A stretch of 38,841 nucleotides of DNA from Chryseobacterium gleum (lineage in GTDB: Bacteria > Bacteroidota > Bacteroidia > Flavobacteriales_D > Crocinitomicaceae). The notes under the pieces are model-generated. The model was given only the letters and a program-made list of their open reading frames with translations, did no database searches and was not told where the DNA came from. How positions within the stretch are numbered: position 1 is the stretch's first letter; each line of letters opens with the position of its first letter. Both the position numbers and the translations under genes were made by a program. Below, in pieces: positions 32,951 through 38,841 of this stretch. The stretch lies in the NCBI GenBank assembly GCA_943326315.2, contig CALPSU020000001.1, forward strand, positions 1 through 38,841, given 5' to 3'.

Positions 32951-32997
32951 GATTCTTTTTATCTTCGTGCCTAATCATAATTTAAAATAGTATTACT

Positions 32998-33762
32998 TTG
33001 ATTTTAGCTATTGACATAATTCAAATAATTACAACAGTTATATTTGCTGCACTACTTTTTTTGGGGTTTAAATTTTTTGAATCAACTTGGTCTTATACTA
33101 TCAGTAAGCCTAATAAATGGGAAAGTAGTTTACTGACTGGAGATATCTCTAAAAAATTAAAAAAGCTTGAAAGAACTTATAAGGATCGCGTTCGATTTTA
33201 TAATTTTTGGTTTCAAATTGAACGTTTAAAACGAGATAATGTTGAAGGTGCATTTGTAGAATTAGGAGTTTATCAAGGGGAAACAGCTGAAATTATACAT
33301 GAAATGGATTTGACTAGAGGTTTTCATTTATTCGATACTTTTGAAGGTTTTGATGACAAAGATTTACTTTTAGAGAAAAATAAAGACGATCGATACACAA
33401 CAAATAATTTTTCAGATACGCAATTAAATAAAGTAAAAGAAATCTTTAAAGGTAGTTCAAATGTGTTTTTTTATAAAGGTTATTTCCCAGATACTACTGT
33501 AGATTTGAAAGAAAAAAAAATTGCATTTGTGAATATCGATGCAGACTTATATAAACCTACTATCTCTGCCCTGGAATATTTTTACCCCAAGTTATCTCCA
33601 GGTGGTGTTATTATTGTTCACGATTATAATCACAATTGGGATGGGGCAAAACAAGCGTTAGATGAATTTATTATAACTATTCCTGAATGTTTGATTGAAA
33701 TACCTGATTGGCAAGGTAGTGCCATGATAATAAAAAATCAAACACCAACTATTAAAAATTAA
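32998..33762 (+). CDS. TylF/MycF-type SAM-dependent methyltransferase, membrane-anchored
   Basis: This 254-residue protein begins with one hydrophobic helix (IIQIITTVIFAALLFLGFKF), followed by a class I methyltransferase of the macrocin O-methyltransferase family: FVELGVYQGETAEIIHEMD as the SAM motif, GFHLFDTFEGFDDKD, then FVNIDADLYKPTISALEYF and SPGGVIIVHDY with the metal-binding acidic residues. TylF enzymes methylate sugar or glycerate-type hydroxyls with Mg2+. The start is taken as TTG at 32998: no ATG occurs before the conserved core and a stop lies just upstream. TTACTTTG, a -7-like box, overlaps that TTG, so the true start may be slightly different. Confidence 0.8.
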   Translation: MILAIDIIQIITTVIFAALLFLGFKFFESTWSYTISKPNKWESSLLTGDISKKLKKLERTYKDRVRFYNFWFQIERLKRDNVEGAFVELGVYQGETAEIIHEMDLTRGFHLFDTFEGFDDKDLLLEKNKDDRYTTNNFSDTQLNKVKEIFKGSSNVFFYKGYFPDTTVDLKEKKIAFVNIDADLYKPTISALEYFYPKLSPGGVIIVHDYNHNWDGAKQALDEFIITIPECLIEIPDWQGSAMIIKNQTPTIKN

Positions 33763-33769
33763 ATATCAA

Positions 33770-34570
33770 GTGTACATTCCATATCAAAAAATAGCGGAAA
33801 ATTTAGGATTAAAAGAAGACGATACTCTTTTGATTGCATCTGATATTTCGAAATTGGCGTATAATACGTTCAAAAACAAAGAAAAATTAAACAGTAATTT
33901 ACTTGTTGATAGTTTTAAGAAAGTTTTAAAAGATGGGACATTACTTTTTCCTGCCTTTATAGATGATTTTAAAGATGGTGATGTTTTTGATAAATTGAAA
34001 AATGCTCCTGAAATGGGAGCTTTGTCTAAATTAACATTTGAACGAGTAGATTTTATTCGTAGTTCAGATCCACTTCATTCATTTATGCTTTTCGGAAGAG
34101 ATGCAGATGATTTGTCAGAAATAGTAAGTGATTCAACTTTTGGAAGTAAATCTATTTTTGCTTATTTAAAAAATAAAAAAGCTAAAATGTTACTGATTGA
34201 CGTTGATTTAGAACATAGTTTCACTTTTGCACATTATGTTGAAGAAGATCAAAAGGTATCGTATAGGAAGTATTTGGATCTGAAATATAAATCAGTGAAT
34301 GAAAGTGGAAGATTGGAAGATAAAGTTTTAAAAGTTTATACAAAAAAAGCAGGAATTGTAAATACGTTAAATTCTTTAGAATCCTTACTTATTGAAAAAG
34401 GAGCAATGGGTAAAATTGAAATAAATGAAAGCATATTTAGATTAATTCATCTCGATACAGCCTTTGATGTAATTCAGGATGATATTCAAAATAATAAAGC
34501 TCAAAATCTGTATCGTTTTGAATTTAATAATTTTATAAAAACATCTTTGAAATCAGTTCTGAAAAGATGA
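33770..34570 (+). CDS. AAC(3)-fold N-acyltransferase, GTG start
   Basis: This 266-residue protein shows the pattern of the aminoglycoside 3-N-acetyltransferase family: DDTLLIASDISKLAY at the start, DGTLLFPAFIDDF, then RSSDPLHSFMLFGRDADDL with His103 and STFGSKSIFAYL, KMLLIDVDLEHSFTFAHYVE with His155. Members in carbohydrate clusters acylate amino sugars, and the neighbours here (carrier protein, HAD-IIIC, methyltransferase) make that the more likely role than drug resistance. The GTG at 33770 starts the frame 7 bases after the methyltransferase stop. It overlaps the next gene by four bases (ATGA). Confidence 0.78.
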   Translation: MYIPYQKIAENLGLKEDDTLLIASDISKLAYNTFKNKEKLNSNLLVDSFKKVLKDGTLLFPAFIDDFKDGDVFDKLKNAPEMGALSKLTFERVDFIRSSDPLHSFMLFGRDADDLSEIVSDSTFGSKSIFAYLKNKKAKMLLIDVDLEHSFTFAHYVEEDQKVSYRKYLDLKYKSVNESGRLEDKVLKVYTKKAGIVNTLNSLESLLIEKGAMGKIEINESIFRLIHLDTAFDVIQDDIQNNKAQNLYRFEFNNFIKTSLKSVLKR

Positions 34571-35487
34571 AAAGCGATATTAAATATGTTTCTTATACTG
34601 AAATTGATTTCATAAAATGGGATGCTTGTATTGAAAATTCTTTAAACGGAATTGTTTTTGCATATTCCTGGTATTTAAAGTCTGTAAGTGATGAATGGGA
34701 CGCTTTAATTTTGAATGATTATGATGCTGTATTTCCCATTACAAGAAAATCTAAGTTTGGATTAAATTATTTTTATAATCCGATATTCGCTCTTCAATTA
34801 GGTGTCTTTTCAAAGGTTACTTTATCTAATGATCTTATTAATAGATTTATTAATTGTATTCCTTCCAAAATAAAATTGATTGATATTAATTTAAATTTTG
34901 GAAATAAATTAATTGACTCTTCTTTTGATATTTCGGATAAGTCATGCCAATTTATTGATTTGAAAGATAATTACGAGATTATTTTTCAAAAATATTCTAC
35001 AAATCTTAAAAGAAATTTAACCAAAGCAAAGAAGAATAATTTAGAAATAGTCTTATCTCTTAATACTGAAAATGTAGTAAAACTTTTTAAAGAAAATAGG
35101 GGAGAAACATTGAAGGAAATAACAGAGGATCATTATTTTAGACTTAATACATTACTTGCAGAAATGCAAAAAAGAAAAATAGGTAAAATTTACGAATGTT
35201 GGCTAGGTAAAGAATTAATTGCTTCAGCGTTCTTTTCTATAACAAATAATAGAATTATTTATATCAAGGGAGGTACTACTCAGAAAGGCCGAGATTTAGG
35301 TGCGATGCATTTTATTATGGATGAGGTAATACATTTGAATTCAAAAAGTAATTTAATATTCGATTTTGGCGGTTCTTCTATTCCTCAGGTGGTTAGATTT
35401 AATCACACTTTTGGAGCAAATGATTATGTGTACCAAAGATTGTATAGAAATAGATTGCCATTTTTTTTAAAACTATTAAAAAAGTAA
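34567..35487 (+). CDS. FemAB/GNAT-like acyl- or aminoacyltransferase
   Basis: This 306-residue protein resembles the peptidoglycan bridge (FemAB) and BioF2-like GNAT group. The second half has KYSTNLKRNLTKAKKNNLEI, FRLNTLLAEMQKRKIGKIYE, LIASAFFSITNNRIIYIKGG, LGAMHFIMDEVI and IFDFGGSSIPQVVRFNHTFG, the usual order of motifs, ending in a basic amphipathic tail. These enzymes move an acyl or aminoacyl group onto an amine, often on a lipid-linked sugar. It is the last gene of the cassette and is translationally coupled to the AAC(3)-type gene. The donor and acceptor cannot be told from sequence. Confidence 0.75.
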   Translation: MKSDIKYVSYTEIDFIKWDACIENSLNGIVFAYSWYLKSVSDEWDALILNDYDAVFPITRKSKFGLNYFYNPIFALQLGVFSKVTLSNDLINRFINCIPSKIKLIDINLNFGNKLIDSSFDISDKSCQFIDLKDNYEIIFQKYSTNLKRNLTKAKKNNLEIVLSLNTENVVKLFKENRGETLKEITEDHYFRLNTLLAEMQKRKIGKIYECWLGKELIASAFFSITNNRIIYIKGGTTQKGRDLGAMHFIMDEVIHLNSKSNLIFDFGGSSIPQVVRFNHTFGANDYVYQRLYRNRLPFFLKLLKK

Positions 35488-35521
35488 TTCAATCAGAATA
35501 ATCGTTTATTGTTATTTTAAA

Positions 35522-37561
35522 TCACCAGATAACAACTCTTTCAGAAGGTGAAAGGTAAATTTTATTTCCTTTTTTAACCTTAAATTCTTTATAAAACTCC
35601 GGCATATTGCTTAGCGGTCCGTTGATTCTAAATCTAGCAGGAGAATGAACATCCGTCATTATTTGATTTGCTAAAGATTCATCATTTATATTTACCATCC
35701 ACGCATAGGCATATCCTAAAAAGAAACGTTTATTTGGGTTTAATCCACTTATTTTTTGATTTGTTTTAAATTGTTTAGTTGATTTGAAAGCTTCGTATCC
35801 CATTACAACTCCTCCTAAATCGGCAATGTTTTCTCCTTGGGTAGCGCTTCCATTCACATGTTTGTTTTTTAATACTGTAAAACGGTCAAATTGTGAAACT
35901 ATACGTTTTGTTTTTGATTGAAATTTGTTTAAGTCTTCTTTCGTCCACCAATTATTTAAATTCCCTTTTTCATCGTATTGGCAACCTTGATCATCAAAAC
36001 CATGAGTCATTTCATGTCCAAAAGTTGATCCCCCAATTATAGAATATAAAACGGCATCATCTGGCATTCTGCCTTCAAATCCAGGAACAGTTATGTTGCA
36101 TGCTGGAACAACTATTTCATTATTGCTAGGGTTATAATAAGCATTATATGTATGAGGTTGCATTCCCCATTCTGATTTATCAACAGGTTTTTTATACTTA
36201 CTTATCATTTGTTTATATTCCCAGATGTTTGCATTCATTACATTTGAACAATATGATTTCCTGTCGATTTTTAAATCACTTAAGTCTTTCCATTTGTCAG
36301 GAAAGCCTACTTTCATAACCATTTTACTAAGTTTATGTAAAGCCTTTTTCTTGGTTAATTCGCTCATCCAGTCAAGCTTTTTTATGTGTGAGGCAAATAC
36401 ATTTCGAATGTTTACTCCAATTTCTTCAAGTTTTTCTTTAGATCCTTTCGGGAGATATTCAGAAACATAAACTTGCCCAATTAGATCCCCTAATGCTTCG
36501 TCTGTTTGACCTACAACTCCTTCCCATCGAGGTTTTTGTTGCGTGATTCCAGAAAGAACTGTTCCGAAAAACTTGAAATTTTGATTTCTAATGTCTTTAT
36601 TTAAATAAGAAGAATATGAATTTAATAAATCCCATCTTAAATATGTTTTCCATTCGGATATGGAATATTTTAATATTAGTTTATCAAACGAAGTAAAAAA
36701 CTCAGGTTGACCAATAATTACAGTGTCTACGTTTTTTAATCCGAGTATTTTTAGTGTTTTTACCCAAGAAATGTTTGGTGTGGTTTTAGAGAATTGATCA
36801 ACGCTCATTTTATTGTAATTTTTAAAAGGATCACGAAGTTCATCTAGTTTACGAGAAGATTTAGCTAAATCACTTTCAATTTTCATTATGATTGAAGCAT
36901 TTTCGCTCGCTAATGATTCATTATCTCCAATCAGAATCATCATTGCTTTTAGATGTTTCAAATATTCTTTCTGAATTGTTTTTGTCCTTTTATCAGAATT
37001 AAAATAATAATCTCGATCGCCCAGCCCCAAACCACCTTGACTGAAAAACAATGCATATTTTGAACTAATTTTATCGTCTTGTGATAAATAAAATGAAAAT
37101 GCTGGCCCTGCTCCAATAGTGTGAAGATGAGCAATTGAATTCATTAAATTCTTGACATCAGTAATCTGGTTAATTTTATTGAATTCTTTTTTAAGTGAAT
37201 TTAGACCAGCTTTTTCGATGCTTAAAGTATCCATGCCAGAAGCATAAAAGTCACCAATTTTTTGCTTATTACTCCCTTTTATTGATTTTGATTCAGCAGC
37301 AGACTTTTCACATATTTGTTTAATTTGACTATTAATTGTGTCTTCAATTGTTTTGAAAATCCCATTGCTGTTATCACTAGATGAAATTGGATTTTCATTA
37401 AACCAAGTGCCATTTGCATATTGAAAGAAGTCGTCTGCAGGATTTACAGTTGTATCTCTGTGAGAAATTAGAGGATCTGTAAAAATGACACTTTTTTCGT
37501 TGCAACTAGCAAATATTGAAATCGCAGAAATAAGTAATGCTATATGTTTAAAGTAATTCAT
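35522..37561 (-). CDS. M13 family metallopeptidase (neprilysin-like), lipoprotein
   Basis: This 679-residue exported zinc peptidase has a signal peptide ending in a lipobox-like FASC (Cys20). The N-terminal half has PADDFFQYANGTWFNENPI, typical of M13. The zinc site is HEMTH at residues 516-520 (His516, Glu517, His520) with third ligand Glu577 in GENIADLGG. NAYYNPSNNEIVVPA and the C-terminal AYAWMVN and SPARFRINGPLSN are further family marks. The chain ends in Trp as in neprilysin. Members cut peptides of up to about 40 residues. It converges on the cassette end and is divergent from menB. Confidence 0.93.
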   Translation of the reverse strand: MNYFKHIALLISAISIFASCNEKSVIFTDPLISHRDTTVNPADDFFQYANGTWFNENPISSSDNSNGIFKTIEDTINSQIKQICEKSAAESKSIKGSNKQKIGDFYASGMDTLSIEKAGLNSLKKEFNKINQITDVKNLMNSIAHLHTIGAGPAFSFYLSQDDKISSKYALFFSQGGLGLGDRDYYFNSDKRTKTIQKEYLKHLKAMMILIGDNESLASENASIIMKIESDLAKSSRKLDELRDPFKNYNKMSVDQFSKTTPNISWVKTLKILGLKNVDTVIIGQPEFFTSFDKLILKYSISEWKTYLRWDLLNSYSSYLNKDIRNQNFKFFGTVLSGITQQKPRWEGVVGQTDEALGDLIGQVYVSEYLPKGSKEKLEEIGVNIRNVFASHIKKLDWMSELTKKKALHKLSKMVMKVGFPDKWKDLSDLKIDRKSYCSNVMNANIWEYKQMISKYKKPVDKSEWGMQPHTYNAYYNPSNNEIVVPACNITVPGFEGRMPDDAVLYSIIGGSTFGHEMTHGFDDQGCQYDEKGNLNNWWTKEDLNKFQSKTKRIVSQFDRFTVLKNKHVNGSATQGENIADLGGVVMGYEAFKSTKQFKTNQKISGLNPNKRFFLGYAYAWMVNINDESLANQIMTDVHSPARFRINGPLSNMPEFYKEFKVKKGNKIYLSPSERVVIW

Positions 37562-37599
37562 AGTTAATATGTTATAGTTTTGCCTTCAAATTAATACTC

Positions 37600-37607
37600 C
37601 AAAAGTA
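37600..37607 (-). promoter_or_regulatory. -7 box TACTTTTG of the M13 peptidase gene
   Basis: An exact TAnnTTTG match on the minus strand lies 38 bases before the ATG at 37561. The 115-base region between this gene and menB holds both promoters; I see no consensus box for menB. Confidence 0.5.
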
Positions 37608-37676
37608 TATATATTATTCAATTTAGCGAGTTTCTATGTATTCATTTATTAATTTTACATCTCAAATTTATTTACA

Positions 37677-38498
37677 ATGGCAAAACATAATTGGACAACA
37701 ATTAAAGAATATACAGATATCAAATTTGATTTTTTAGACGGAATTGCTCGTATTATGATCAATAGACCTCGTGTTTACAATGCATTTCGACCTGAAACAA
37801 ATATGGATATGTTAGATGCAATGAACATTTGTAGAGAACGAAACGATATTGGTGTTATCATTTTGACAGGTGCAGGTGATAAAGCATTCTGTTCGGGCGG
37901 TGATCAAAATGTAAAAGGTATTGGTGGTTATATTTCTGAAAATGGAGTGCCACGTTTAAATGTTTTGGATTTACACAAAGCAATTCGTTCGATGCCAAAA
38001 CCTGTAATTGCAATGGTGAATGGTTATGCAATTGGTGGTGGACATGTATTGCACGTAGTATGTGATTTAACGATTGCTTCTGATAATGCAATTTTCGGTC
38101 AAACAGGTCCAAAAGTTGGAAGTTTTGATGGAGGTTTTGGATCTTCTTACTTAGCTAGATGTGTTGGTCAGAAAAAAGCGCGCGAGATATGGTTTACATG
38201 TAATCAGTACAGTGCAGAAGAAGCTGAAAAAATGGGAATGGTAAATAAAGTTGTTCCTTTTAATCAATTGGAAGACACGACCATCGATTGGTGCAGAACA
38301 ATTATGCAAAGAAGTCCTCTAGCCATCAGGATGATTAAGAGAGGTTTAAATGCCGAATTAGACGGTCAACATGGAATCATGGAATTAGCAGGAGATGCTA
38401 CTTTGATGTATTATTTAACTGAAGAAGCGCAAGAAGGAAAACATGCATTTTTAGAGAAAAGACAACCAGATTTTCAAAAATTTCCGAAATTCCCTTGA
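37677..38498 (+). CDS. menB: 1,4-dihydroxy-2-naphthoyl-CoA synthase (menaquinone biosynthesis)
   Basis: This 273-residue crotonase-fold enzyme closes the naphthoquinone ring by Dieckmann condensation of o-succinylbenzoyl-CoA. Marks are FCSGGDQNVKG (residues 71-81), the oxyanion region GYAIGGGHVLH, GQTGPKVGSFDGGFGSSYL (residues 141-159) and the C-terminal FLEKRQPDFQKFPKFP. Gly144 of the QTGPKVG motif is where some MenB have an aspartate; as I recall, the glycine type uses bound bicarbonate as base. It is the one menaquinone gene here and supplies the quinone that complex I reduces. It has its own terminator. Confidence 0.95.
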   Translation: MAKHNWTTIKEYTDIKFDFLDGIARIMINRPRVYNAFRPETNMDMLDAMNICRERNDIGVIILTGAGDKAFCSGGDQNVKGIGGYISENGVPRLNVLDLHKAIRSMPKPVIAMVNGYAIGGGHVLHVVCDLTIASDNAIFGQTGPKVGSFDGGFGSSYLARCVGQKKAREIWFTCNQYSAEEAEKMGMVNKVVPFNQLEDTTIDWCRTIMQRSPLAIRMIKRGLNAELDGQHGIMELAGDATLMYYLTEEAQEGKHAFLEKRQPDFQKFPKFP

Positions 38499-38519
38499 TA
38501 AATATTTAAGAAAATAACG

Positions 38520-38552
38520 AAGAGGTTGATAAGTTTCAACCTCTTTTTTTTT
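38520..38552 (+). terminator. Intrinsic terminator of menB
   Basis: A perfect 10-base stem pairs AAGAGGTTGA (38520-38529) with TCAACCTCTT (38536-38545) around a 6-base loop, followed by T to 38552. It begins 21 bases after the menB stop. Confidence 0.92.
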
Positions 38553-38571
38553 AAAATAAACCTTATTTAGA

Positions 38572-38841
38572 ATGAAATTCTTATTACTTCAAATTACAAT
38601 AATTATAAGTGGATTTGCTTTATCTTCAGAAGATTGGATGCGTTATTCTGCTATTTCTCCAGATGGTCAAACGATTGTATATTCATTTCAAGGCGATTTA
38701 TTTACAGTTGGTATAAACGGCGGCGAATCGAAGCAATTAACTTCTCATCAGGCACATGATTATATGCCTATTTGGTCAAATGATTCAAAGAATATTGCAT
38801 TCGCCAGTAATCGTTTCGGAAATTTTGATGTTTTTATTGTA
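38572..38841 (+). CDS. Tricorn/PD40-type exported protein, N-terminal part (cut by window edge)
   Basis: Ninety codons are present, starting at ATG 38572 and running off the end of the window. A signal peptide (FLLLQITIIISGFALS) is followed by DWMRYSAISPDGQTIVYSFQ, GDLFTVGINGGESKQLTSH and PIWSNDSKNIAFASNRFG, the WD40-like PD40 repeats that open Tricorn-type proteases (S41 family) and TolB-like propellers. In Bacteroidota this start is usual for the large periplasmic S41 Tricorn-like protease, but the catalytic region is outside the window, so a non-peptidase propeller protein cannot be excluded. Confidence 0.8.
   Translation, partial: MKFLLLQITIIISGFALSSEDWMRYSAISPDGQTIVYSFQGDLFTVGINGGESKQLTSHQAHDYMPIWSNDSKNIAFASNRFGNFDVFIV

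Noticed and set aside
33770..34570. Aminoglycoside resistance gene
   Set aside because: The AAC(3) fold alone suggests it, but the gene is embedded in and translationally coupled to a carrier-protein/methyltransferase cassette with no mobile element, so a sugar N-acyltransferase is more likely.
1..38841. Mobile elements, tRNA or rRNA genes, CRISPR arrays
   Set aside because: No transposase or integrase frame, no regularly spaced long repeat, no cloverleaf with the T-loop consensus and no rRNA-like stretch was seen; gaps between genes are short and accounted for.

Overview
The window looks like chromosomal DNA from a member of the Bacteroidota, most likely order Flavobacteriales. The evidence is: low GC; promoters of the form TAnnTTTG; almost no Shine-Dalgarno sites; the gene order bamD - RNA polymerase omega - coaBC - DUF4835 - recN; GSCFA, WG-repeat and type IX secretion (T9SS) type B-like domains; and a NuoG without its molybdopterin-like half. 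A Fluviicola/Crocinitomicaceae relative would fit, but I cannot fix the genus. I see no insertion sequence, prophage, tRNA, rRNA or CRISPR array.

Layout. (1) 1-11457: a tightly packed respiratory complex I operon, from the 3' end of nuoC through nuoN, closed by a strong intrinsic terminator. (2) 11483-16616: a patchwork. It holds an unusual twin palindrome, a small secreted protein with a GldN-like C-terminal region, a prolyl oligopeptidase, a luciferase-like flavin oxidoreductase, a decayed fragment of a Crp/Fnr-type regulator and a double-CDGSH iron-sulfur protein. (3) 16626-21537: a housekeeping operon of bamD, omega subunit, coaBC, DUF4835 and recN. (4) 21553-27430: a 42-residue membrane protein, a GSCFA protein, an ECF sigma factor with a membrane-anchored partner carrying PKD and T9SS type B-like domains, malate dehydrogenase, a beta-helix lipoprotein and ribosomal protein L31. 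(5) 27550-30445: a secreted WG-repeat protein overlapping a TonB-like protein. (6) 30459-35487: a cassette of acyl carrier protein, FkbH-like HAD-IIIC protein, VOC protein (inverted), TylF-like methyltransferase, AAC(3)-fold acyltransferase and FemAB/GNAT-like transferase. (7) 35522-38841: an M13 metallopeptidase lipoprotein, menB, and the start of a Tricorn/PD40-type protein.

How the parts fit. Complex I and MenB belong to one respiratory chain, since MenB makes the naphthoquinone ring of menaquinone, the quinone complex I is expected to reduce; malate dehydrogenase supplies NADH. Many remaining genes act at the envelope (BamD, DUF4835, sigma/anti-sigma pair, lipoproteins, TonB-like protein).

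The most interesting candidate system is the 30459-35487 cassette. It has the parts needed to build a carrier-bound three-carbon (glyceryl-type) acyl group, O-methylate it and transfer it to an amino group, with no polyketide synthase nearby. From memory, a similar gene set sits in the Campylobacter jejuni flagellar glycosylation locus, which is linked to di-O-methylglyceryl sugars. Second is the sigma-factor partner that carries a T9SS type B-like domain on an inner-membrane anchor.
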